Assembly: GCA_944588485.1 (NCBI GenBank)
Contig: OX155895.1
Location: 32,771,471-32,835,470, forward strand
Source: Phosphuga atrata
Lineage: Eukaryota; Arthropoda; Insecta; Coleoptera; Silphidae
Reading direction: 5' to 3'
Length of the DNA: 64,000 nucleotides
Of the stretch, positions 21,325 through 32,455 are shown in pieces. Below the pieces are notes generated by a model. It was given only the letters and a program-made list of their open reading frames with translations. It ran no database searches and was not told the DNA's origin. Position 1 is the first letter of the stretch; each line of letters opens with the position of its first letter. The position numbers and the translations under genes are program-made.

Positions 21325-21600
21325 CTGGACCGACAAGACTGGGCAGACAAGACTGGACAGACAATACTGGATAGATAAGACTGGAGAGACAAGACTGGAC
21401 ATGCAAGACTAGACAGACAAGAATAGACAGACAAGACTCGACAAACAAGACTAGACATATAAGAATAGACAGACAAGACCAGACAGACCTGGCTCCATAG
21501 ATAAGACTAGACAGACAAGTCTAGACAACAAGACTAGACAGACAAGACTAGACAAACAAGATTGGAGAGACAATACTAGCCATACAAGACTATACAGGTC
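21325..21600. repeat. GACAAGACTGGACA-type minisatellite
   Basis: About 14-base imperfect units (AGACAAGACTGGAC and AGACAAGACTAGAC variants) repeat over some 275 bases directly after the R1-like LINE. The same motif (CAGACAGGACTAGACAGAC) precedes the LINE at about 19297-19318, so the LINE lies within one array. Confidence 0.85.
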
Positions 21601-21685
21601 GGCCATTTTCAGGTTCACATCAGATGCTACATTGACGTGTTTTGTACCAAAGCAAAAGTTAAATCAAATCAAATAGATTGTATAT

Positions 21686-22320
21686 TGTAATTTTGGTGGT
21701 GACGAGTTGTACTGCGACCTTCGTAGATCTATTGTACCGCACCCCCTTTCTCTAAACGTTAGTATACTTACCCATTTAGAGCGCCTCGCGCCTCCTCCTG
21801 ATTCCTTTAGGAATTTCAGGATCTGAGTGCACTCAGATCCTGAAATGGGACCCATGGGTTTCAAGCACAGCAACTCCTGCGCGTTCAAGCAGTGGGCCCC
21901 AAGATACATGTGTCCCTTGCGGAGATGTGTTCCTTGCGGGCGTTTCCTCTGCCGAGCCACATAATCTGCATCTATCATCTCTAGGCCTAGGGTCTTGAGG
22001 TGTTTTCTAAGTCTGCAGTGTCCCGTCAGGACTCCTGTCAGATTTCTAAGCTTGTTCCTGTTTAGTTTCAGGCAAGCTTTTGTTCTTTTCTGGTTAACAG
22101 ATCCCAGCATTACTTTGGATTGTCTCAACCCTGTAAGTTCTTTCCAGGTTTTCATCCATTGTTCTCTTATTTCTTCATCTAAACTTTTGTGGATGGTGTT
22201 CACACTCATACCACAAAAGCGTCCCGGACGTATGAAGGGATTACTGGATCCCTTGTTGGCTAGGTGATCGGCTTCTTCGTTTCTGTCTATACCAGTGTGT
22301 CCTGGTACCCAGTATTCGCT
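21686..22320 (-). pseudogene. LINE 3' end with RNase H remnant (family L, copy 1)
   Basis: Read on the minus strand from 22320: WVPGHTGIDRNEEADHLANK is the C-terminal part of a LINE-type RNase H domain. It is followed by a frame with VLTGHCRLRKHLKTLGLE and a degraded CxxC region, then the 3' UTR. Two further copies are at 32033-32455 and 49606-50510; the 3' UTR near 21690-21790 matches that near 49620-49690 closely. This is the I/Loa-like class of LINE that carries RNase H. Confidence 0.8.
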
Positions 22321-22329
22321 CCGAGCGCA

Positions 22330-22885
22330 ACAGCACTGGCGCCAAAGGTGACACTTTTAAGAACTTCACGTATAGTTATGTTGACATGTATTTTGTAATA
22401 TATTGACATTTTTCTCGTCGAGTCTTCGATTCACTAGTGTCCTTCTTCATAAAATCAATCAGTGCATACATATGTTTACATTTTCCGCATGCTTGAGGAA
22501 CGCAGGTGTCTTGCACTTTGAATAACGTATCGTTTATCATTCAACTAAGAAAATAGTAGATTACTAGTACATGTGGATCTTATTTTTCGGAATGGAATAG
22601 TTTTTGTGGATGAAAATAATGGAATAGTTGCTAAAGGTGGAATAATTGATGAGGGTGGAATTGTTTAATGAATTTTGACATTTGTATATGAAAGAGTAAT
22701 CAGAATTGCGAGCTGCGCGATTCTTGTAGAAAGCGCATCAGCTAAGGTTGTATGAGTTGCAAGATGTACAATTCATACTGCACAGAATATTAACTAATAA
22801 TTCATCCGTCTCAAATGATTTTAATGCAGTCAGGTTTGTAAAATAATATAATCAAACACTTTTGAGGTGTACTTAATCATATAAT
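22330..22885. other. No gene seen
   Basis: AT-rich spacer, nothing supportable. Confidence 0.4.
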
Positions 22886-23371
22886 GTTACCGATTGTCTG
22901 AAATCAAAGTGACTTTAATTTAAGGAGTGATATTAGAAATGAAAAGTTCCCAACGTTCATAAAAAGGTTACTATATCTAACGATGTGATATTAGTTCCTA
23001 AGGTATACAACATGGACGATAGAAAATCAGCTGTGGAGTAAAAAGTTACTGAAAATCTCACTAAAACTTTTATAACCTTTAAATTGATTAAGTAACATTG
23101 ATGTTGTCAACTTTGACGTTCAACATAACCAACATATTGTTTTAATCAAGTTGGTATCTTGTGTTTTTGAGTTACCAACATACTCAAACATAATCTCACC
23201 AACTATTTGTTAAAGTTACATTGTTGTCTTTTTTTTCGTCAAAATTGCAAGCCTTACTTATTAACTTCACTTCATCATATATAGTAACCTCCTTTTATGA
23301 AGGTTGGCAACTCTTGATTTCCAATATCACTCCTCCAATTATAGTAAGTTTGCTTTTAGACAATTAGCAAC
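22886..23371. mobile_element. MITE-like element with roughly 90-bp inverted arms
   Basis: Arms 22886-22976 and 23277-23371 are imperfect inverted repeats (shared blocks GGAGTGATATT, TTCATAAAA and GGTTACTATAT). The centre is AT-rich without an ORF. Outer ends are not sharp, so the element may extend a little further on both sides. Confidence 0.6.
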
Positions 23372-24105
23372 ACTTAGCAAAATTATGTTACTAAAAGTTT
23401 CACCAAAAAAAATAATAACCAATAAATTACTCAACTGACGTTAATGTCAACTTTGATTTAATTTTCATGTATTTCTTTATTTAAAAATCCAGTGTCAAGG
23501 TTATCGGCCATCAAAATTCCGAAATGGTCAAATTGTTTCAATATAAATATCTATGATCTTAATAGATCTGAAAGAGTTTATATTATATCTATTGCAGTTT
23601 TCGAGTTGTTGCTATTTGAATCCATTAGTATCAGTTCCGGTTTGACTTCGAGGGATGCGTATGTGGTCTGGATTTCTATGGCGCTTTGCTAACCTAGTAG
23701 CCTAACCTAGGTTAAACCAACATTTAGCTTTACATCTTTATCTTATTTTTGATCTCTTGGGTCGCGCTACCGCTTGTAGTTTGTCTTAATTTTTCGTTCG
23801 CTTTTCTTTCAGGCTAACAGACTTTGCCACTTTAACTTATTGTAGATCAAGCTCTAAATGCATGTCTGGTAGACTTTGAAGAGTTGGACAAAAAAATATA
23901 TTTGCAAGTTTTCAATAAATATTTCTTTGTTAAAAACAATCCTGTGTCAAGGCTATCGACCACAAAGGTACCAAAACGTCAACTTAAATAGAAAAATCTA
24001 TAATCTATATATATCTGAAAAAAATTTCAAAATATCTGTTGCAGTTTTCAATTTATAGTTATTTGAATTTATTAATTTTTGTTATGTCCGAGTTTGAGGG
24101 TCTTG

Positions 24106-25124
24106 ATTTATCTGCCGCTTAGCGGTGTGCAACCTAATCTAACCGGGGTTAAACCAACGGTCCTTGCAACACCGTCCTATATTGTATCGAAAGCTTGCGC
24201 TACCGCGCGTATGTTGTCTTGATTTATCTGTCCTGTTATTTTACCCGGGGTAAACCAACATTCCTTGTAACACTGTCCTATATTGGATCGAGAGTTCGCG
24301 CTTCCGCGCGTATGTTGTCTTGATTTAACTGCCCGCTTCGCGGCGGGCAACCTAATCTAACCAGGGTTAAACCAAAGGTCCTTGCCAAATTGTCCTATAT
24401 TGGATCGAGAGTTCGCGCTGCCGCGCAACATACGCGATTTCTCTTGTCGAAGGCCCGTTCAGTTTTACAACAGAAAATGACAATTTCCCGTTTCGACGCG
24501 CAAGAGGAACGGAGTTTTTGAAGAAAAAGTAGAAAAATTAAAATGCACCTACAGCCGCCCCCTGCGGGGGCGGAACTTGGTTTGTCTTCTCACAGTCTTG
24601 ATTTATCTCTCCGCTTCGCGGCGGGCAACCTAATCTAACCGGGCTTAAACCTACGGTCCTTTTTCACATTGACCTATATTGAATCGAGAGTTCGCGCTGC
24701 CGCGCGTATGTTGTCTTGATTTATCTGTCCGCTTCGCGGCGGCAACCTAATCTAACCGGGATTAAACCAACGGTCCTTGCAACACTGTCCTATATTAGAT
24801 CGAGAGTTCGCGCTGCTGCGCGTATGTTTTCTTGATTTATCTGCCCGCTTCGCGGCGGGCAACCTATTCTAACCGGTGTTAAACCAACTTTTTCACATTG
24901 ACCTATATTGAATCGAGAGTTCGCGCTGCCGCGCGTACGTTGTCTTGATTTATCTTCCCGCTTCGCGGCGGACAACCTAATCTAACCAAGGTAAAACCAA
25001 CGGTCCTTGCCACTTTGTCCTACATTGGGCCGAGAGTTCGCGCTGCCGCGCGTATGTTGTCTTGATTTATCTTTCCGCTTCGCGGCGGACAACCTAATCT
25101 AACCAAGGTTAAACCAATGGTAAA
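24106..25124. repeat. Array of a roughly 115-bp satellite with a GC-rich hairpin
   Basis: About eight imperfect units, with GATTTATCTG starting near 24106, 24213, 24321, 24595, 24718, 24834, 24949 and 25066. The unit contains the hairpin CCCGCTTCGCGGCGGGC, then AACCTAATCTAACC, GGTCCTTG, CCTATATTG, and CGCGCTGCCGCGCGTATGTT. Single diverged units lie at about 34963-35112 and 39973-40040. The array is interrupted at about 24429-24592. Confidence 0.9.
24429..24592. repeat. Insertion in the satellite, related to 29077-29290
   Basis: This piece interrupts a satellite unit after GCCGCGC. It shares GTTCAGTTTTACAACAGAAA, TCGACGCG-CAAGAG-AACG and the end CCCCTGCGGGGGCGGAACTT with the GC-rich block ending at 29290. 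At its left junction AACATACGCG is the inverse of the satellite's own CGCGTATGTT, so a small inversion accompanied the insertion. Confidence 0.6.
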
Positions 25125-27199
25125 ACCAAATTGTATCTTAAAATATAAAATTCAAAGAAAGACAAAGTATAAAATAGTGCTAAATGCATGCAACTTCGGA
25201 GCCTTTGAAAAAAATATATATTTGTAAATTTTAAATAAGTATTTCTTTATTAGAAAAAATTACGTGTCCAGGCTATCGGCCACTAAGATACCAAAACGTC
25301 AATTTCAATAGAAAAATGTATAATCTATACAGATCTGAAAGAAATTTCAATATATCTCTTGCAGTTTTCATTTTATAGCTATTTGAATTTATTAATTTCC
25401 GTTATGATCGAGTTTGAGGGGCGACGGCCGCCGCCAGATAAAATATTTTGCAAAACTAACTGAAAGATATCATAGATTGGCTAATTCTCTACAAATGTGT
25501 GAAATTTTATTGTTCCACGTTGTGTGAAACATACTAAAATCATTTTTTAAACAAATCCAGACATGTCAATCATGAATTCCGATCAAATTCGAACGCGAAA
25601 ATTTAAAAATATTCAAAAATTGCGAAAAAATATATTAATAATTGAAGGATTTCAATGAAACTTATACTGAATGTGGGTAGCCACCAGAGGTATGAGTTGA
25701 CAAAATTTGAAAGCTCCCACTCCAATGGGGACGTCGTGAAGAATGATTTTCTCGTCAACAATTTTATGGAAATATCTCGTCAATGCCGCAAGCTGGAAAA
25801 TTATAACAGGGATATCCGTATGTAAGACGTCGGTGTCTACAAAAAAGTATTCTTTGCAAATTTTGTAAAATCCTTCGGTTTGGTCGCAAAAGTAAAAAAT
25901 ATAAAATTGAAAAAATTTTAGAAGAGGTAATAATAACCCCTTTTCTGAATTTCGTTTTTAAATTTTTTCGTTTATAAAAAAAAATTCGGCCAAACGGTTC
26001 GCTTTGGAAAGATGAAAATGACACAACATTTAGATGAAAATGTGCTCTATAAAATAGCGCTAAATGCATGTTTCTTAGACTCCGGAAAATTCGACAAAAA
26101 AATATGTTTGCAAGTTTTCACTGAATATTTCTTTATTAAAACAATTATGTGTCCAGGCTATCGGCCACGAAGATGCCAAAACGTCAATTTCAATAGATAA
26201 ATGTATGATCTATATAGATTTGAAAAAAATTTCAATATATCTCTTGCAGTTTTCATTTTATAGCTATTTGAATTTATTAATTTCTGTTATTTTCGAGTTT
26301 GAGGGGCGGCGGCCGCCGCCCGATGAAATATTTTGCAAAACTAACTGAGGGATATCATAGACTGACTAATTCTCTACAAATGTGAGAAATTTTATTGTTC
26401 CACGTTTTGTGAAACTTAGTAAAATATTTTTTTCAACATATCCAGACATGTCAATCACGAATTCCGATCAAAACCGAATGCAACAATTTCAAAATATTCA
26501 AAAATTGCGAAAAAATATATTAATCCTTGAAGGATTTCAATGAAACTTGTACTGAATGTGGGTATCCACCAGAAGTAACTGCTGATAAATTTTGAACGCT
26601 CCCACTCCAATGGGGACGGCGTGAGGAATTATTTTTGCATCACAGCTTATTTGCAAATAACTCGTCAACGCCTCAAGGTGGAAAATTATAACCGGGATAT
26701 CCGTATGTAAGACGTCGTCTACAAAAAAGTATTTTTTGAAAATTTTGTAAAAACCTTCGGTTTGGTCGCAAAAGTAAAAAATATCATATTGAAAAAATTT
26801 TAGAAGGGGTACGTCACTCAATTTACACGTGTTTTAAATGGGCTCTTCCGCCAAAACGGTTCGCACTGGAAAATTAAAAATGACACAACTTTTAGATGAA
26901 AATGTGCTCTATAAAATAGCGCTAAATGCATGTTTCTTAGACTTCGGAAAATTGAACAAAAAAATATATTTGCAAGTATTTCTTTATTAAAAAAATCCTG
27001 TGTCAAGGCAATCGACCACAAATATGTAAATTTCAATAGAAACATGTACAATTTATATATAACTCTATATATAAAAATATATAAAACGGTAAACTATATA
27101 AAACTTAATGCGTTTGTTAACGAAAGTGCGCTCTATTTATCTGTGTTAAAATAATTTAACACACATTTCTAATCGTTCGTCATGTCGTGGCTATCAGCC

Positions 27200-28340
27200 G
27201 CAAAAAGTTTGCATGCAGCACATTTCAATGGGTCTCAATGAGCACTATTCGATTTTAAAAAGAAAATCCGGATAACTTTCAAGATGGCTTTTCCTTCAGC
27301 CGTCAAGTGGTAGAACTGACCGTTTTTCAACAAAAACTCTCTTGTTATACCCGCTAGGAAGTCGAGGAATACACCTTTAGATTCCAAATTAAATTTGTAA
27401 TTTTCAACTATTCTTGTAGAATACTCTTAATTCCCACCGTTTGAAAAATGGATTTTAAATCACCAGATGACCGAAAAACTTACATCGTCCCCCATGTAAA
27501 ATTATCCGAATCACGAATCAGCCGCAGAAAATTCATGCAACATATTTTAATAGAACTTGATGAGTTGTATTCGAATTTGAATCGAAAATTTCAATAAATA
27601 TTGAAATGGCTGTTCCTTCCGCAGTGAAATGGTAAAACTGACAGCTTTTCGCCAATAACTCTGTAGATTCGAGGAAGACGCGTGTTGTACCGTTGGAATA
27701 TAAATTCAATTTAAAAGCTCCAATTATTCTTAAAAAAAACTCGGAAATATCGCGGATTATGAAATAAATTTTGGAATTCAAATGTGAAGGGAAGCAACTG
27801 TTTCTGATGTAAAATGGTCTGAATTTTAAGAATCTGCTAAAAGAAAAGTGAAAAAACTTCGTTTTCTTGTAGAAATTTGTGAAAAAATGCGAATTTTGAC
27901 GTTGCTATGTGTTGCTAATCAAGAGCCAGAGTCGCCGAAATCTGCAATTTAGAGATTTCAAGATATCTCTTTGAATTTTATTTTAATTTCAACATAACAT
28001 TGATCGAAAAATCAGAATTTTGATTTAAATTCTTTTCTTTAATTTTATCCTTTCACAAGCACACGAATAATCATAAATGGATAAACTTCAACAATGACAT
28101 TTCCACATAACCTGAGCGAAAATAGTGTCAGAATGATCAGCTGTAAGTGTAAATTGGCGATTCAGCGGCAAGCAATGGTCGTAGTATTTTTGACCTGGAG
28201 TGCGAAGCCGTTGATGGATTTGAGAAATTCAAACGCCATACTGTTGGCCTTTTCACCGGGCATGCACTTGTTGGACTGGAAATGTAAATTTTCTTTTAAG
28301 CGTTTCCGTTTGAAAAGGTGAAAAAAAGTGACTTCGCGAA
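27200..28340. other. Diverged continuation of the complex repeat, no gene
   Basis: Segments at about 27290-27330 and 27600-27680 resemble each other (GGCTKTTCCTTC-type, then AAATGGTAAAACTGAC-type) and the second half of the 870-bp unit, but copy boundaries are lost. No coding content. Confidence 0.35.
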
Positions 28341-29290
28341 TTGGGGCCTGCGGAACGTCCCCGGAGGTGTAATGCGCCGAGACTGGTGTCGTTCGAAAGT
28401 AGACACGTGGGGCTATAATTCCTGAAAAGAGCAATACAATTCTAAAACATTTCACCGAATATTGAAGGTTTCAATTTGCTCAATTTAAAAAAATTCGTTT
28501 CGAGTTTGGACGGGCGTCGAGACCCCCAAATGCGATCGAGCGATGCATCGTTCCTATCGCCTTATAGACCCTTTCGTTCTATATTCAGAAACCACCACCG
28601 CGAGGCCCTGCTATTTAATTTAGCGAATCCCAGAGGATTATCGCGTACTTCTGCAAAACATGGTTTTTCGGGCCTCCCGGCACCATCCGGCACGCAATCG
28701 CAATTAAACTCCAAAACAAACTTAAAGACACTATGCCGAATCGATTGGTGCCGTTCCGGTCCCGATCCGACTGTTGGGTATCCCGGGAGAGGGATCCCCG
28801 CAAATTAGGTGAAAAAAACATCGCGTTTTTTCGATTTTTGTGTTAAAATTGACCCAGAGTGGGAACAGGATGCCGAAGGTACCAGATTCTTCCACCGCCG
28901 GTTGCGGGTAAATATCTCGCATCGAACGAACCGGTTTGGAGACACGGCGCTCTTCAATCAAGAGAACGGCGTCCACAGATGTGATGAAAAAAACGGTTTT
29001 TTTTCGCTTAAATTTTCCGCCGCACCGGGTGAACCGACGGTCGCGTACTTTTCCGCATGACGTCAAAAAACGTGAAATCGACGCGGCAAGAGAACGCAGT
29101 AAAAAAGTCGAGCCGCGGACCAAAATTGCTCCTCAAATGTGCTAGAAACGATCTCCTGTTTTTGGCACCTAGAGGACGCCATGTGGGACTTGCGAGCGGC
29201 AGACGGACACGGGTCGAAGGCCTGTTCAGTTTTACAACAGAAAATGACCAATGACCAAAAAAAAACCAACCCCTGCGGGGGCGGAACTTG
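28340..29290. repeat. GC-rich repeat block with a hairpin end
   Basis: Much richer in G+C than its surroundings. It has overlapping open frames on both strands, none recognisable and none conserved in the related piece at 24429, so I treat it as repeat rather than gene. It ends with the hairpin CCCCTGCGGGGG followed by CGGAACTTG (29270-29290), exactly where similarity to 24558-24579 stops. The function is unknown. Confidence 0.5.
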
Positions 29291-29450
29291 TTAAGGCTCA
29301 TCAAAAAAAAACCATTTTTTTGTTCAATTCATTGGAAAAAATTCAAGACGTAAACCGCATTTTTTTACAATTTTTCTTAATTTTCAAGAAATCTTGACTG
29401 TTGACCCCTTTCGAGTTCAGTGACGGTACCTTACTCGATTAGTATATTTC

Positions 29451-29490
29451 GACGACGACGACGACGATATTTCGACGACGACGACGACGA
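29451..29490. repeat. (CGA)n microsatellite, two blocks
   Basis: Two runs of CGACGACGACGACGA separated by TATTT. Confidence 0.85.
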
Positions 29491-29867
29491 TAATTAAAGC
29501 TTCATAATCAGTGTTCCCTCTAAGCTGTGCGCGTGTGCGCGCGCACATACATTTTAAACATAGCGCACATGAAAAATATTCGCGCGCACATAATTTTTTT
29601 CGTTCAGAAAATAAAATTGCCCCTGCATAATTATGAAATCCATATAAAAAAAATTATAATTGATAATCCATTATTGGAAATTAAAATCAACATATCTTTA
29701 CTTTCAGTTCGAAAAATAAGTAACTACGTGTCGAAATACGTCCATATTCCAGAAAGGTGATGAAACTAGGCGATGAATCATTTTTGGAAGTGGTGAATAT
29801 AAAAACTGAATAATAAATGTTATAAATGACTAATGTTATAAAATCTGGAATAATAAATTAAATTATA

Positions 29868-29975
29868 ATGGCACATTTTCATACTTTAATTGTTGATGAA
29901 AGCACAGACGTTTCAACAAACAAATGTTTATTTTTATATTTTAAGTTTAGAAAATCTGATTTTACAATTTTATGA
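29868..29975 (+). pseudogene. hAT transposase relic
   Basis: A 35-codon frame with FHTLIVDESTDVSTNKCLFL, the hAT block containing the first catalytic Asp (DESTD). Sequence on both sides is frameshifted. It belongs to the surrounding hAT. Confidence 0.7.
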
Positions 29976-30165
29976 AGATAACCAAATTGATTTGCAAAAG
30001 CTAGTTATGCTTGGAAAACGACACGGTGTAGCAGAAGTGTAAAATAACTACAGCTTTCCAGGCTATTATTGATGATTGTCACGACATTTTGCAATAAAAG
30101 CAATTATTACAAATTATGAAGCATTAATTAAAATATAAACAAAATTTAGCTGAATATGAACTATT

Positions 30166-30633
30166 ATTTTTTTTTACTCATGCCTTAAAAGTATTATCTC
30201 GCGCACGTTTTTTAGTACGAGAAATGCCACTTTTGGTTGTAATTCCACGTAACTTGGGTAACGCACGAAAATATTCAATATCGCTAGGTTACATTAAAAA
30301 AAACAAAAAAATAAATAAAATAAAAACAATCAAGACCTCAATATTAAAAAGGTTCACGTCACCTTTTAATAGTGAGGTCTTGATTGTGTTTATTTTATTT
30401 ATTTTATTGTTTTTTAGTGTCAGAAATTTTTTTCATTACAAAATAAAAATAAAAATCAAAGAAAATGTTTTAAAATGAGTGTAAATTCTATGGTGATATC
30501 ATTCCCTCGCATGAGTAACAAAAAATATTGTTTGTAACATGGGCGGTATTGTCAATTGACCCCGAACGAATGTGCCAATTTCGCTCTCGTGTCAAATTGA
30601 CAATCTTCCGCCCTAGTTACAAAATATACAACA
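30166..30633. repeat. Repeat family Z, copy 1
   Basis: Starts TTACTCATGCCTTAAAAGTA and ends CGCCCTAGTTACAAAATATA. It carries the shared leader and the ATG at 30475 (MSVNSMV) but the rest of the Z exon is deleted. A private feature is an inverted duplication at about 30325-30395 (ATCAAGACCTCAATATTAAA against TTTAATAGTGAGGTCTTGAT). Other copies: 33527-33616 with 36967-37297, and 52086-52831 (doubled). Confidence 0.75.
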
Positions 30634-30639
30634 GTCGAA

Positions 30640-31700
30640 GTTCCCTAAGTCAAATTACCATAGTTCACGAAAAAAAAATTGGAGTTATAGAAAATTCGAG
30701 TTAGAGAAATACATAACTACAAAATGAATAAAATTCACTTTACACAATTTATTCAAAGTAAATATGTACATATGTATATATTTATAAACAAAAATGAAAA
30801 ATAAATTATTAATGTAATGTTATATGATCATAATTAATTAAAAATAATTATAAATATTATTTTTTGAAAAACGCTGTAATTTATAATTGTTTTCCATTAA
30901 TATATTCTCTATCTACAAAGTTCTCTAGAACAGTGTTTCCTAAAGTATGGTAAGGGGCACAAAATGATGTTCCAACATTTTGTGTGTGTGCCAGAGTGGA
31001 TATAAGAAGGAAAATAACAATATTTAAATTACATCAAAAATAGTGCATCAAACATTACTTTTTACAAAGTGCTTGAATCTTATGAATTAGAATCCTATGA
31101 AACCTATCTTATAAAGTCATATTTAATTCCTTGGATACGGATCAATAAATCAGTGGTTTACTCACTAGTCAAATTAAAATTTTATTTCACTAGTGAAATA
31201 AAATTATCCATTGCACGCATCAAAATAACTCACTTATGGGCTCCGTAAACATGATACTAAATGTTGACTTCACTGATGTTCTTTTTTGATCTCTAATCAC
31301 AAAACATATTATGGGTACATTTTCTTGTATGAATCTCTCTAAATTTATTCGTGGTTTCTTATAATTGAAGAAAGTGTAGGTACTTGGAGAAATCCCAAAG
31401 TCTTCAGCAATCACTTTTTTCATTTGTAATACCTTTGTCAACTTCACTGATCAACCTCACTATAATGACAACGTCTTGAGTTTTCTTCTCTGACATTCAT
31501 ATTTGCAATTGTAACGGCAGAGGTAAGAAGAAAGAATGAGTTTAAACTCTAAAATTTCATTAATATATAATTGGAGTTATAGAGATTATTTTCTATGTAA
31601 AATTTTACCTTTGTACACACTTTTACTACAAGTTATGGAAAAATTCGAGTTAAGGAAAATTCGAGTTATGGAAGTTAATTTATATGTAAAATGCTATCTC
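30640..31700 (-). pseudogene. pogo/Tigger-like transposon fragment
   Basis: The minus strand at 31494-31220 gives MSEKKTQDVV, SEVDKG and, in a second frame, VIAEDFGISPST, the CENP-B-type helix-turn-helix start of a Tigger transposase. The rest is lost. Repeats reading ATAACTCGAATTTTC on the minus strand near 30700 and 31640-31680 resemble Tigger ends, but both lie in the same orientation, so the two true ends could not be paired. Confidence 0.55.
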
Positions 31701-32032
31701 AACGTATAGATTTCTAAAAAAGTTCGAGTATGCACTTTTTTAATTGCCGCACAAAATTTTTTATTTTGGAAAAAACTGCACTTAAAAACGAGCGCACACG
31801 GGTCACAAAAATTAGAGGGAACACTGTTCATAATATATTATGACATTAGTTATTTAATAAATAATCTCAACTTGCTTGCCGATTAGTTTGCCGAAAAACC
31901 TTACATTTAATTGTAGTTCCTTGATTTTTATTTCTAAACTCTTCAACATCGACAACGTTAATAGTTTTTAATAGTAGACTCACTTAGTTTTACACCATTC
32001 ACAATTTTTTGTTTATTAAAATCGATAGAGTG

Positions 32033-32455
32033 AAAAATTTTTCAAAGCCAGTTTTAATAATTTCTCTGCTAAGCTTGTTTGGCTTTCCCACACAGACCCA
32101 TACCAGTTTGTATCTGAGGGTGTATGAGCTAATGGCCTTGATGGCTGCTTGGCTGTCTGACAGGATAGCAATTCGTTTTTTGCGATAATTCCTCTCGAGG
32201 TTAAATTATGCACATCTTTCGATTGCGTATACCTCTGCTTGGAAGATACTTGGGAATGTTCCCATGGATTCGAAGTATTTGGTACGAGGTCCAAACACTC
32301 CTGCACCAGTACCTTCCTTTGTCTTCGAACCATCTGTATACCACTTGATAGCATTTTGCTCTATGTGGTATGCTGAGGATTCGTCGCTCCAATCGGCTTT
32401 ACTAATACACATTGCTGTGTAGTTTTTCTCAAAATGGTATTTGCATACCATTTTG
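32033..32455 (-). pseudogene. LINE RNase H domain (family L, copy 2)
   Basis: The minus-strand translation shows AIKWYTDGSKTKEGTGAGVF (first catalytic Asp), then FQAEVYAIERCA (Glu) and AILSDSQAAIKAISS (second Asp), all in the RNase H order. A stop after ERCA and frame changes show decay. Closely related to 49606-50510. Confidence 0.82.

Larger units (their letters stand above)
23470..27200. repeat. Complex tandem repeat, unit about 860-880 bp
   Basis: A unit marked by TAAATGCATG recurs at 25181, 26061 and 26923 (spacings 880 and 862). Each contains ATTTCTTTATTA, then GGCTATCGGCCAC, CAAAACGTCAATTTCAATAG, TTGCAGTTTTCATTTTATAG, and then a second half ending with CGGGATATCCGTATGTAAGACGTCG or close variants. 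An older unit start is at about 23850 (CTAAATGCATG), and a diverged copy of the first half at 23470-23660. In the 23850 unit the second half is replaced by the 115-bp satellite array. Open frames in this region are not conserved between copies, so I call none. Confidence 0.8.
29509..31826. mobile_element. hAT element with CAGTGTTCCCTCTAA ends
   Basis: Ends CAGTGTTCCCTCTAA and its reverse complement TTAGAGGGAACACTG (31812-31826), with a perfect 8-bp duplication TTCATAAT at 29501-29508 and 31827-31834. The 2318-bp body keeps only a trace of transposase (29868-29975). It has since received a copy of the Z repeat (about 30166-30633) and a pogo/Tigger-like fragment (about 30640-31700). Confidence 0.93.

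Noticed and set aside
24106..25124. CRISPR-like array
   Set aside because: The units are full-length tandem copies with diverged sequence throughout, not identical short repeats with unique spacers, and the sequence is from an animal.
28476..29304. Overlapping open frames on both strands in the GC-rich block
   Set aside because: No recognisable domain, frames overlap on both strands, and the related piece at 24429 keeps none of them. They follow from high GC and few stops.
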